A DNA stretch of 64,000 bases from Intestinimonas massiliensis (ex Afouda et al. 2020) (GTDB taxonomy: Bacteria; Bacillota; Clostridia; Oscillospirales; Oscillospiraceae): NCBI RefSeq assembly GCF_001244995.1, contig NZ_LN869529.1, forward strand, positions 1,382,957 to 1,446,956, read 5' to 3'. Shown here piece by piece: positions 1 to 7,273 of this stretch. Below the pieces are notes generated by a model that saw nothing but the letters and a program-made list of their open reading frames with translations, was not told the origin of the DNA and searched no databases. How positions within the stretch are numbered: position 1 is the stretch's first letter; each line of letters opens with the position of its first letter. The translations under genes were made by a program, and so were the position numbers.

Positions 1-191
1 TTTGTGGCGGTGTTTGCACCGGGGCGGTCATAGTCGTTCATGGCCGAAGTGCTGACCTTATAAACCTTGATGGAATGCGCCCCAGTCCAATCAAAGTCAT
101 TGTTGGTCAACAGGGATTTGCGGGATTCCGTGGTAAACTTTTCATCCACCAGCGGAAGGAATGTAGTAACAAGATTAACAGTATTAGCCAT
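1..191 (-). CDS. Phage major capsid-like protein, N-terminal part
   Basis: Only the first 63 codons are inside the window; the gene runs off the left edge. The ATG at 191 follows a good ribosome binding site (AGAAAGGAAGT). The start of the protein (MANTVNLVTTFLPLVDEKF) and its position directly after a scaffold gene fit a phage head protein. Many phage capsid proteins of Firmicutes open with a similar 'values of the target/second-copy' type N-terminus, but the diagnostic fold is not visible here. Capsid is inferred mainly from the neighbour; another structural protein is possible. Confidence 0.55.
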   Translation of the reverse strand, partial: MANTVNLVTTFLPLVDEKFTTESRKSLLTNNDFDWTGAHSIKVYKVSTSAMNDYDRPGANTAT

Positions 192-208
192 TTATGGCAC
201 TTCCTTTC

Positions 209-625
209 TTATTCGGGAAGCCCCATAGCCTTTCTAAGTGAACTGTCACCGGTATTTTTTGCACGGGACAGACTTTCAGCCGGTTTAGCCCCGCTGAACT
301 TGATAGGGTGGGCTTCCGCTTTGTGTTTGTCCATAACCGTTTTCACGATGGACAGGGCCTTTTCCAATGCTTTAGGGCTGGACACATTCAGAGCGTCCAC
401 CAGTTCAGCGGGAAGGCCCATTTCACTGATCTTCTCTTTTGCGGTCAACAGCAATTCACGCTGGGCCAACTGCTGTTCCCTTTCAGCAAGAGCGGCTTCC
501 CCCTTTGCCTTCTCTTTGGCAAGGCGTTCACCCACAATGCGGTTCACATCGTCCTGACTGAAGGTTTTTGCCCCGGCTCCATCCGGGTTCTGATTGTTGT
601 TCATAGTGGCCTTGATTTCATCCAT
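209..625 (-). CDS. Phage capsid scaffolding protein (DUF4355-like)
   Basis: The 138-residue protein is highly charged and probably mostly coiled coil. A Gln/Glu/Lys/Ala-rich helix fills roughly residues 25-75, followed by a conserved-looking 'LPAELVDALN' segment and a basic tail. This is the usual build of DUF4355 scaffold proteins, which guide assembly of the capsid shell and are then removed. A strong ribosome binding site (GGAGG) precedes the ATG. The stop lies 17 bases before the capsid-like gene, so the two are surely cotranscribed. Its presence means that the island makes, or once made, its own heads. Confidence 0.75.
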   Translation of the reverse strand: MDEIKATMNNNQNPDGAGAKTFSQDDVNRIVGERLAKEKAKGEAALAEREQQLAQRELLLTAKEKISEMGLPAELVDALNVSSPKALEKALSIVKTVMDKHKAEAHPIKFSGAKPAESLSRAKNTGDSSLRKAMGLPE

Positions 626-663
626 CTTTCATACCTCCGTTTAACGCCCGAAGTAGGCTAAAT

Positions 664-751
664 ATAGAAAAAGCGTGGGAACCGTCCCAAAAAGAACGAT
701 TCCCACGCCGTTTTCTCACAGCTTCCACCCGGTAAGGGGGTGGGGTACTAT
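664..751 (-). ncRNA. Candidate small RNA or attenuated leader ahead of the scaffold-capsid genes
   Basis: A near-perfect promoter at 758-786 should start transcription near 751. The transcript would fold a small hairpin (CCACCC/GGGTGG, about 731-749) and then a longer one (arms at 673-681 and 700-708, GCGTGGGAA/TTCCCACGC) followed directly by a run of T. That makes a self-contained RNA of about 85 nt. It could be an independent small RNA, or a 5' leader whose terminator must be read through to express the head genes. Nothing was recognised in the primary sequence. Confidence 0.5.
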
Positions 752-757
752 ATTAAG

Positions 758-786
758 ATTATACCATATATGGGGGTGTAGGTCAA
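758..786 (-). promoter_or_regulatory. Sigma-A-type promoter, TTGACC-N17-TATAAT
   Basis: Read on the - strand, the -35 box TTGACC (786-781) and a perfect -10 box TATAAT (763-758) are separated by exactly 17 bases. It faces the scaffold and capsid genes, with an intrinsic terminator lying between it and them. Confidence 0.7.
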
Positions 787-796
787 GGAAAATCAC

Positions 797-970
797 CTAT
801 TTCGTGTGTTTTTCGCTTTTCGTAGGTATGAAATACAGATGATTATAGGGGGGTGTACCTGTGCTTTTCTTGACCTTATGACGGGGCAAAAGCGACTTCA
901 GAAGGGCTTCAAGCCGGGGTATTTTCGCTTCCTCGTCCGGGGTGTAGCTGATTTTGACTTTGACCGACAT
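797..970 (-). CDS. Small uncharacterised island protein (57 aa)
   Basis: A 57-residue basic protein starting MSVKVKISY and ending in KSEKHTK. It contains the segment PDEEAKIPRLEALLKSLLP, which resembles a short amphipathic helix, followed by Lys-rich and aromatic stretches. Its ATG shares a base with the stop codon of the gene at 970-1140 (TGATG), so translation is probably coupled. Similar tiny proteins are common in early regions of Firmicutes phages but I do not recognise a family or function. Confidence 0.6.
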   Translation of the reverse strand: MSVKVKISYTPDEEAKIPRLEALLKSLLPRHKVKKSTGTPPYNHLYFIPTKSEKHTK

Positions 971-1140
971 CAGCGATCACCAGCCTTCTGCCCTTGATGG
1001 AAGCCAATCTTGAACGCCCAAGAAATCATCCTGAACACATCCCCATGGGCTCCATTGTAAATGGCTTCCAAATCCCTTTCCCGAAGTTCGTACTTCTCAG
1101 GAACCTTGGTGGCCTTGGCGGTTTCGATCAGATTTTTCAT
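970..1140 (-). CDS. Small uncharacterised island protein (56 aa)
   Basis: The ATG at 1140 was chosen because it follows AAAGGACGG at good spacing; a longer frame exists upstream but lacks a ribosome binding site. The 56-residue protein begins MKNLIETAKATKVPEKY and has a charged helical middle (ELRERDLEAIYNGA) and an aromatic C-terminal helix (MISWAFKIGFHQGQ). It is coupled to the downstream gene by a one-base stop/start overlap. The type is typical of phage early regions, with no known role. Confidence 0.6.
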   Translation of the reverse strand: MKNLIETAKATKVPEKYELRERDLEAIYNGAHGDVFRMISWAFKIGFHQGQKAGDR

Positions 1141-1233
1141 ATGTAATTCCGTCCTTTCTTGATTTCCGGGCGGATCATGTGTTATACTATCCACAAGCCG
1201 CCCTTTTGGGTTGGTGGTTTCGGCTCCCTTGTG

Positions 1234-1605
1234 TCAGAGTTTGCAGACGGTGACGCAAGGGGGCTTTTTTCTTCTGTCATTGTGCTTCAGGATCACATAG
1301 TTCTTAATGTTGGGTGTAAAACAATGTGGGCATCGTGGGCCTTCATAATGGCCTTTGTCGTTTCCGTGAATATGGATTTGTTGGCAATAAGGGCAAACGA
1401 TGTAAACATGAAATGAATCAATCGCTATTGGGTATATGTTCCAGCATCCTTCCGAATCCAAAAAGGAACGATGATCCACGGCATGGGTTTTCCGCTTTTT
1501 ATTGGCCGGTAGCAATTCCAACTGATCCAAGGGTAACAACAGCTTTACCGGGTCTTGACCTTTACCCCATTTCTTTGCATACTGCCTAAATTCACTTATC
1601 GTCAA
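1234..1605 (-). CDS. Zinc-ribbon protein of unknown function
   Basis: The C-terminal half carries two CPxC knuckles (CPYC and CPHC) about 20 residues apart with nearby His residues, the pattern of a treble-clef or zinc-ribbon metal site. The N-terminal half is basic. A TTG start at 1605 is preferred because it sits ten bases after AGGAG; an ATG at 1647 would give 137 residues but has no comparable ribosome binding site. It lies just downstream of the primase-helicase gene on the same strand, so a role in nucleic-acid handling is plausible but inferred only. Confidence 0.6.
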   Translation of the reverse strand: MTISEFRQYAKKWGKGQDPVKLLLPLDQLELLPANKKRKTHAVDHRSFLDSEGCWNIYPIAIDSFHVYIVCPYCQQIHIHGNDKGHYEGPRCPHCFTPNIKNYVILKHNDRRKKPPCVTVCKL

Positions 1606-1730
1606 TGGGTATCCTCTCCTTTCGGCCTGTCCGTCTGTCCTTCTCAAAGTAGTATTTTATATACTTTTTTCCTATCAAAAAACTTTTTAGAAAAATATTT
1701 TCCCTATATACAAGGTTGTAAAATGGGATT

Positions 1731-3725
1731 TCAGAAGGACAGGCAGACAGTTATTTTTTTCCGAAACATGGGCATCCGTTTACCCTCTATGCGTTTGATA
1801 TAGCTCTCATATCCATAGCGGGTTTTAATAATCCGGGTGAAATCCTTTTGATCCTTTGCCCTTTCTCCGCTGGCGTTACAATAGATTTCATACGCTTTAT
1901 AAAGCCCTTCCGGGCCGCTTATCGGCTCCCGCTCCAAAATGCCGACATCATCAAGGCTTTCCACCCACGCAACAACGGAATCATTTTCCGACACAAAAGC
2001 GGCCATCTGCTGTTTGCTTTTCCGGGTTTCAATAAATCCTTTGTTTTGGGTCAGGCTCTTATAACCAGAAATGGCCCGGTTTAGAAGTGCGCTCATAGCT
2101 TCATCAGTAGAAAGATCATCGTCAATGGCGGGGTTATAATCGGGATCCGTCCGCTTGTAAACCCGTTCAAACTTCAAAATCACAAGCCGCCGTTCGATAC
2201 CTTCAAAGTCTGCTGAAAAGTCCGGGAACAGGTTCATACCAAAAATCATTTTCCCGGTGAAAACATAATCAAACGATTCCCGGTATTTTTGTTCCACATG
2301 AACGGCATCGCCACCCACAAGGGCCTTAAACAGACCGGAAGCAAACAATTTCGTTTTCTTAATATCCGGTACAATGTTCAGTGTTTTGTTCACAAGGCCA
2401 GCCAATCCGAACCGATTCCCCAAATCTTCCAATTCCACGGAAGAAACATTTTCTTCCCCGCAGAACCGGCGAACCATCGTAGAAAGCGTACTTTTAGCCG
2501 AAGATGGAAGCCCCACCCAAAAGAAGCACTTCTGATACCGTGTGTGGTTCATCATAAGATAACCCATGATCTGGTCGAATAGTTCAATCTGTTCTGAACT
2601 TTTGCTAAACGCATTTTCAAGGGCTTTGTCAAGCACAGGGCAAACCGCTGAAGGGTCATAGTCTGCATGAAACTGTCGGAAGCTGATAATATCAGGGTTG
2701 TGGGGGTGAAGCGTTATTGTACCATCATCCGCAATTTCCAACATGCCATTTCTCACATTGATCATGGGGCTTTCTTCCGCTTGGTCAATGTAAGCGGCTC
2801 CCTTGATTTGTTCGGCCACTTCTTGCCGAAAGCGGATTTTGGCGAAAGGATAGTGCTTGCTGATATATGCGTTGATTTGATCCTTGCCGAATGGCTTATA
2901 TACCCCATTTTGATAGGCATAAAGATTGCCATTCAGATAAATCAAATGGTGCTGTTCCAGAAGTTCATTGGCAACAGCCACAGGGGACAGGTTCTTTTCT
3001 TCCTTCTGGTTAATGATGTTCCGCAACTTCTCCAAGGTTTCTTCCCGAAGAATGGTATCAATTTCACTACAACGAAGGCCGGTTTCCAGCACAAAATCAT
3101 TGATAGCCTGAATTGTGCTTTGAATTTGTTCAATGGTGTAACCTTTCCAAGCCAAAGCGAACGCATATTCAGAAAAACCATTGTTCCGGGCATCCGATAG
3201 GGTTGTAAAATCAAATGGCCGGTTTTTAGACTTCTGCAAAGGCCACAATTCAACCGGCAATTCATCAATGGCTTCATTCAGCATATCACCAGCGGCCCAC
3301 TTTCGGAGAACGCCCCCCACTTTGAATGGGATGTGTTCTTTGGATTGCCCACCGCCCAATTTGACTTCAACTTTAATTCCCAATGCAGAATACCAGTTGA
3401 TTTTATTGGTTTCATGGGGGTAATTTTGCGGAACTCTGAAATAAAAGTGCTTTCCATGTTCCGTAATCATCAGATTATAGCGAATGCCCTTAGAATTCAG
3501 CCAAGCCAATACAGCTTCACTTCTTGGATTTCCCTTGATAGGCTCGTCCAGTTCGCCGGTACGGTGGTCGAAATCATCAATATCCAACTTCAGAAAACCA
3601 GCTTTCAGACGGGCACACAAATCACCATTGTAACCGCTGATTTTTTCATCAGGGCTGAAATACACACGGTTCTTTTCATCCTCTGAAGGGTGTTTGTTGT
3701 TGGCTCTGCAAATACCATCAATCAC
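1731..3725 (-). CDS. Phage/plasmid primase-helicase, D5/P4 type
   Basis: This 664-residue protein fits the bifunctional primases of P4-like satellites and plasmids. The N-terminal ~200 residues contain an acidic segment (LDIDDFDHRTGE) and a GKHFYFR motif that fit a primase-polymerase domain. A D5_N-type domain follows. The C-terminal part is a superfamily-3 helicase with Walker A GLPSSAKST near residue 411. It would start and unwind DNA replication of the excised island. It is the only replication gene visible, which suits a satellite-like element. It lies 15 bases after the small regulator gene and is probably driven by the divergent promoter there. Confidence 0.85.
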   Translation of the reverse strand: MIDGICRANNKHPSEDEKNRVYFSPDEKISGYNGDLCARLKAGFLKLDIDDFDHRTGELDEPIKGNPRSEAVLAWLNSKGIRYNLMITEHGKHFYFRVPQNYPHETNKINWYSALGIKVEVKLGGGQSKEHIPFKVGGVLRKWAAGDMLNEAIDELPVELWPLQKSKNRPFDFTTLSDARNNGFSEYAFALAWKGYTIEQIQSTIQAINDFVLETGLRCSEIDTILREETLEKLRNIINQKEEKNLSPVAVANELLEQHHLIYLNGNLYAYQNGVYKPFGKDQINAYISKHYPFAKIRFRQEVAEQIKGAAYIDQAEESPMINVRNGMLEIADDGTITLHPHNPDIISFRQFHADYDPSAVCPVLDKALENAFSKSSEQIELFDQIMGYLMMNHTRYQKCFFWVGLPSSAKSTLSTMVRRFCGEENVSSVELEDLGNRFGLAGLVNKTLNIVPDIKKTKLFASGLFKALVGGDAVHVEQKYRESFDYVFTGKMIFGMNLFPDFSADFEGIERRLVILKFERVYKRTDPDYNPAIDDDLSTDEAMSALLNRAISGYKSLTQNKGFIETRKSKQQMAAFVSENDSVVAWVESLDDVGILEREPISGPEGLYKAYEIYCNASGERAKDQKDFTRIIKTRYGYESYIKRIEGKRMPMFRKKITVCLSF

Positions 3726-3740
3726 TGATTATCACCTTCT

Positions 3741-3935
3741 TTACTCATTGAAAAACAGTTCTTGCACAGTCTTGTTCAATTCCTTTGCAATTCGCTCCAT
3801 CACCTGTTTTGAAGGATTGCGTGAAACTCCACACTCCAACTGTGAAAGATATTTATTGGTTACGCCTACTCGCTCCGCAAGTTGCTTTTGTGTTAACTCT
3901 GCATCTATACGGGCCATTTTTAGTTGCTTGTTCAA
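3741..3935 (-). CDS. Cro/Str-like HTH regulator (XRE family)
   Basis: The 64-residue protein is a single XRE-type helix-turn-helix domain. The turn motif lies around LTQKQLAERVGVTNKYLSQLECG, followed by the typical ERIAKELNKTVQELF helix. It is the first gene of the leftward early operon that continues into the primase-helicase. The + strand repressor gene lies opposite, so the pair forms a two-regulator switch of the CI/Cro or Stl/Str kind. Its promoter overlaps palindromic operator sequences at 3957-4067. Confidence 0.8.
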   Translation of the reverse strand: MNKQLKMARIDAELTQKQLAERVGVTNKYLSQLECGVSRNPSKQVMERIAKELNKTVQELFFNE

Positions 3936-3956
3936 ATATCACACCTCCCGATATTC

Positions 3957-4067
3957 CCATTTGCAATGGAATTTTTTCTTATTATACCATTGACAATGGT
4001 ATAAGTCAATCGTATAATGGAAAAAAGAGAAGCGGGGGTTTGAATTTTTCACTACCAATGGTATAAT
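3957..4067. promoter_or_regulatory. Divergent overlapping promoters with palindromic operators
   Basis: A perfect 23-bp palindrome at 3982-4004 has 11-bp arms (TTATACCATTG/CAATGGTATAA) around a central A. A shorter copy CCATT-N3-AATGG lies at 3957-3969, and a third half-site-like copy TACCAATGGTATAAT at 4053-4067. The rightward promoter is TTGACA (3990-3995), 17 bases, TATAAT (4013-4018). The leftward promoter is TTGACT (4009-4004), 17 bases, TATAAT (3986-3981). The two promoters interlock over the central palindrome, so one bound repressor could block both. This is a phage-type lysogeny switch region. Confidence 0.85.
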
Positions 4068-4086
4068 AATATTTAGAGGTGATCCA

Positions 4087-4542
4087 ATGGCAGTGAAAGA
4101 CAATCTGAAGCGGATCAGAAAAGAAAAAAGGCTTACCCAACGGGAATTAGCTGACAAGTCAAAGGTTAGTTTCAGCATGGTTTCCAAGCTCGAGAGCGGA
4201 GAACAGTTAAACCCTTCTTTGGAAACCATACAAAAGCTGGCAACCGTGTTAGAGGTAGAACCTTATCAACTTCTAACCAGCATTGATTTTGAAAAAATAT
4301 CCCCCATTGCTAAACGGGTTGATGAAGAAGTTGCACGGTTGCTTGAAAGGCCCGTAGAAAAGGTTCGTACTGCAATTCATGAACTGCTTCTAAGCGATTA
4401 TGGAACTGAAACCTTTGAAATCAATCATGATGCTATAAGTCCTGACGAACTGGGTAGAATTGAAGATGAAATACTCAATTTCATTCGTTTTCGTTTCCAA
4501 CAGTTCAAAGATAAGCCTTCTATTTATCATCATTCTGATTAA
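4087..4542 (+). CDS. CI/Stl-like repressor (XRE family)
   Basis: The N-terminal ~65 residues form an XRE helix-turn-helix domain (LTQRELADKSKVSFSMVSKL). The remaining ~85 residues are acidic and helical with no visible LexA-type peptidase Ser/Lys pair. Induction by RecA-type self-cleavage therefore looks unlikely; antirepressor binding, as in phage-inducible islands, or another signal would fit better. The gene is driven by a consensus promoter overlapping the operators and lies immediately upstream of the integrase gene in the same direction. Confidence 0.8.
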   Translation: MAVKDNLKRIRKEKRLTQRELADKSKVSFSMVSKLESGEQLNPSLETIQKLATVLEVEPYQLLTSIDFEKISPIAKRVDEEVARLLERPVEKVRTAIHELLLSDYGTETFEINHDAISPDELGRIEDEILNFIRFRFQQFKDKPSIYHHSD

Positions 4543-4585
4543 GCTGAACCCCTGTTTTTTCTTCACAGAAAGGACAGGTGATTAT

Positions 4586-5671
4586 ATGCCGGTTTATAAG
4601 AATGAAAAAGCCGGTTCATGGTTCTGCAAGTTCTACTATACCGATTGGACGGGGAACCGGAAGCAGAAGAAGAAGGAAGGCTTTAAGACAAAGAAGGAAG
4701 CCCAAGAATTTGAACGGGAATTCTTATCCAAGGCCCATGCTTCCTGTGATATGTCCTTTGGCTCTCTGGTGGAACTTTACATGGAAGATTGCAAGCACCG
4801 TCTGAAGCCCACCACCTATTCCAACAAGCAATTTCTGATTGACACCAAACTTCTTCCTTTCTTCCGGGATATGCCAATCAACACCATTACCCCGGCCACA
4901 ATCAGAAAGTGGCAAAACGAACTTTTAGCTGATCCCAAGGGTTATTCCCAAACCTATCTAAAAACGGTAAATAATCAGGCCAGCGCAATTTTCAATTTTG
5001 CTGTGAAGTATTACCGGTTGGAAAACAACCCTTGCCGACTTGCCGGTAGCATGGGGAAAAAACACGCTGATGAAATGGAGATTTGGACGGTAGAAGAATT
5101 TAACCGATTTATTCAAGCCGTATCTAACAAGCCGCCTTCCGTTGTGATCTTTAATCTGCTATTTTGGACGGGAATGCGATCCGGTGAACTGTTGGCTTTA
5201 ACTGCGGATGATTTTGATTTTGAAGCCCATACAGTGAGTATTTCCAAAAACTATGCCAGACACCAAAAGGAAGATTTGATCCTTCCACCCAAAACCCCAA
5301 AGAGCAAACGAATCATTACCTTGCCGCCGTTTCTGTCCGATATGGTACAGCGGTATTCCACTTGCATTTATGTTACTGATCCGTCCGGGCGGCTTTTTGG
5401 ACAAACCAAAAGCTATCTACTCCATGAAATGATCAGGGGGTGTAAATCATCAGGCGTGAAGCGAATTCGAGTTCATGATCTGCGGCACTCCCACGCTTCC
5501 TTCCTGATCGAAAAAGGTTTTTCCCCATTGTTGATTGCTGACCGGCTGGGGCATGAGAACATAGAAACCACGCTTCAGACATATAGCCACCTTTACCCGA
5601 ATAAGCATTCAGAAGTGAGCGCCTTGATTGAAGAAGTCCATTCCGCTCTCAGCAACGCCCAGCGGGTCTAA
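4586..5671 (+). CDS. Site-specific tyrosine recombinase (island integrase)
   Basis: The 361-residue protein has an N-terminal arm-binding domain rich in Trp, Tyr and Lys (about 1-60), a SAM-like core-binding domain (about 60-165) and a C-terminal catalytic domain. Visible catalytic residues are R198 (TGMRSGE), H297 and R300 (HDLRH), the LGH motif, and nucleophile Y333 (TYSHLY). The ATG at 4586 follows AGGACAGGTG. It should integrate and excise the island at the adjacent guaA 3' end. It lies just downstream of the repressor gene, as in phages and satellite islands. Confidence 0.92.
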   Translation: MPVYKNEKAGSWFCKFYYTDWTGNRKQKKKEGFKTKKEAQEFEREFLSKAHASCDMSFGSLVELYMEDCKHRLKPTTYSNKQFLIDTKLLPFFRDMPINTITPATIRKWQNELLADPKGYSQTYLKTVNNQASAIFNFAVKYYRLENNPCRLAGSMGKKHADEMEIWTVEEFNRFIQAVSNKPPSVVIFNLLFWTGMRSGELLALTADDFDFEAHTVSISKNYARHQKEDLILPPKTPKSKRIITLPPFLSDMVQRYSTCIYVTDPSGRLFGQTKSYLLHEMIRGCKSSGVKRIRVHDLRHSHASFLIEKGFSPLLIADRLGHENIETTLQTYSHLYPNKHSEVSALIEEVHSALSNAQRV

Positions 5672-5727
5672 AAGTTCAAGGCTATTTCTTGTGAATAGTA
5701 CGATTATAGTACGGCAACAAAAAAGAA

Positions 5728-5770
5728 CCACGAAACACAGAACAATTTCTTCCGTGTTTCGTGGCTTTTC
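5728..5770 (+). terminator. Intrinsic terminator after the integrase gene
   Basis: Perfect 11-bp arms CCACGAAACAC (5728-5738) and GTGTTTCGTGG (5754-5764) are followed by a T-rich tract. It is placed between the converging integrase and guaA genes and could serve both directions. Confidence 0.75.
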
Positions 5771-5799
5771 TCTTGTTTTCTTCTGATTTCTAAACTAAT

Positions 5800-5850
5800 T
5801 TAGCAAGTTCAGAAAACCTATTGTTATTCCCACTCAATGGTGCCGGTGGG
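5800..5850. other. Probable attachment site at the guaA 3' end
   Basis: The island's integrase gene ends about 150 bases from the guaA stop codon, and the low-GC sequence stops there. The last guaA codons (GTIEWE-stop, read on the - strand as GAGTGGGAATAA at about 5824-5835) are the commonly used integration core at guaA in many bacteria. The exact core cannot be fixed, because the other attachment site lies outside the window. Confidence 0.6.
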
Positions 5851-7113
5851 CTTGGGTGTCAGGTCAAACAAGACCCGGTTGACGCCCTTAACCTCCTTCG
5901 TGATGCGCTTGGTGATGTGCTGGAGCAGGTCAAAGGGGACGTTCTCCACCGTGGCGGTCATGGCGTCCACGGTGTTGACGGCACGGAGGATAACGCACCA
6001 CTCGTCGGCGCGCTTGTTGTCGCGGACGCCCACAGACTTGATGTCGGGGATGGCGGTAAAGTACTGCCACACCTTGCCCTCCAGACCGTTCTTGGCAAAC
6101 TCCTCCCGAAGAATGGCGTCGGACTCCCGGACGGCTTTCAGACGGTCACGGGTGATGGCGCCCAAGCAGCGGACACCCAGTCCGGGGCCAGGGAACGGCT
6201 GGCGGTAGACCATGGAATCAGGCAGCCCCAGTGCCTTGCCGCAGGCGCGGACCTCATCCTTGAAGAGCATCTTCAGCGGCTCTACCAGCGCAAAGCCAAG
6301 GTCCTCGGGCAGCCCCCCCACGTTGTGGTGGGATTTGACCGCCTTGACCGTCTTGGTACCTGACTCGATGATGTCGGGATAAATGGTCCCCTGGGCCAGG
6401 AACTCGATGCCCGAGAGCTTGCGTGCCTCTTCCTCAAAAACCCGGATAAACTCCGCGCCGATGACCTTTCGCTTGGTCTCCGGATCAGCCACACCCGCCA
6501 GCTTGTCCAGAAAGCGGTCCACGGCGTCCACATAGATGAGGTTGGCGTCCATCTCGTCCCGGAACACCCGCACCACCTGCTCCGGCTCCCCTTTGCGCAG
6601 AAGGCCATGGTTCACATGGACGCAGGTGAGCTGCTTGCCGATGGCCTTGATGAGCAGGGCCGCCACCACCGACGAGTCCACTCCGCCGGACAGCGCTAAC
6701 AGCACCTTCCGTTCCCCCACTTGCCGGCGGATCAGCTCTACCTGATCGGCGATAAAATTCTCCATATTCCAGTTGGGCTGGGCGCCGCAGAGTCCAAAGA
6801 CAAAATTAGACAGCGCCTCTCTGCGCATCTCCCCGTCGTCCGGCCAGGGGGCGTCCCCCTTGTGGTCGGCCAGAAGGACCGGCACCTCATAATTATAGAT
6901 CTCCTTGGCCGCGTCGATCTCCACTCCGTTCACGATCCGGTTGGCCCCGCCGTTCAGGATGATGCCTTTTACATTGGGAAGCGCCTTGAGCTCCTCCAGC
7001 GTGATGTCGTGGGGATGGATCTCACTGTAGACCCCCAGCGCGCGGATCTCGCGGGCCAGACGCGGATTCTCCTCACTGCCCAGGTCCAAAATAACGATCA
7101 TGTCCTGCCTCAT
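5824..7113 (-). CDS. guaA: GMP synthase with a deleted glutaminase domain
   Basis: GMP synthase converts XMP to GMP with ATP and ammonia, normally taking ammonia from glutamine. The ATP-pyrophosphatase domain (LSGGVDSS near 141-148) and the C-terminal dimerisation domain ending GTIEWE are intact. The N-terminal class I amidotransferase domain is only about 110 residues instead of about 200. It starts normally (ILDLGSEENPRLAREIRALGVYSEIHP), but the nucleophile-elbow motif with the catalytic Cys and the later His-x-Glu pair are absent. A GDAPWPDD segment leads directly into the linker. The protein is 429 residues against about 510-525. It should work with free ammonia or a separate glutaminase subunit. 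The start follows AGGAGGT. Confidence 0.9.
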   Translation of the reverse strand: MRQDMIVILDLGSEENPRLAREIRALGVYSEIHPHDITLEELKALPNVKGIILNGGANRIVNGVEIDAAKEIYNYEVPVLLADHKGDAPWPDDGEMRREALSNFVFGLCGAQPNWNMENFIADQVELIRRQVGERKVLLALSGGVDSSVVAALLIKAIGKQLTCVHVNHGLLRKGEPEQVVRVFRDEMDANLIYVDAVDRFLDKLAGVADPETKRKVIGAEFIRVFEEEARKLSGIEFLAQGTIYPDIIESGTKTVKAVKSHHNVGGLPEDLGFALVEPLKMLFKDEVRACGKALGLPDSMVYRQPFPGPGLGVRCLGAITRDRLKAVRESDAILREEFAKNGLEGKVWQYFTAIPDIKSVGVRDNKRADEWCVILRAVNTVDAMTATVENVPFDLLQHITKRITKEVKGVNRVLFDLTPKPTGTIEWE

Positions 7114-7153
7114 TGCAGTACCTCCTATATCTTCCGTATGGGTGTTTTTAATC

Positions 7154-7273
7154 CTACCATATCTGCGTGCCGAAATCCAGACTCAATTCCGCTCCATCTG
7201 CTCCATCTGCCAACCGCAGCTCCACCCAAGCGGTGCTCATGTTGAACTCATAGGACAGGATTTTCATCGTCAT
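7154..7273 (-). CDS. Short DUF6061-like protein, probably truncated
   Basis: A 39-residue reading frame whose ATG overlaps the stop of the upstream gene (ATGA), so translation is coupled. It begins MTMKILSYEFNMSTAWVELRLADG, closely matching the opening of the DUF6061 proteins of gut Clostridia as I remember them. It ends after about half the length I expect for that family. It may be a decayed copy. Function is unknown. Confidence 0.5.
   Translation of the reverse strand: MTMKILSYEFNMSTAWVELRLADGADGAELSLDFGTQIW

Larger units (their letters stand above)
1..5824. mobile_element. Integrated phage-like island (PICI-like or small prophage), left part cut off
   Basis: This stretch is lower in GC than the neighbouring chromosome. 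It carries an integrase, divergent repressor genes, a primase-helicase, small early genes, a scaffold protein and a capsid-like protein. The integrase gene lies at the end of the element next to the 3' end of guaA. The order integrase-repressor, divergent to regulator-primase, then head genes is that of phage-inducible chromosomal islands; a compact prophage is the alternative. The other end lies outside the window. Confidence 0.75.
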
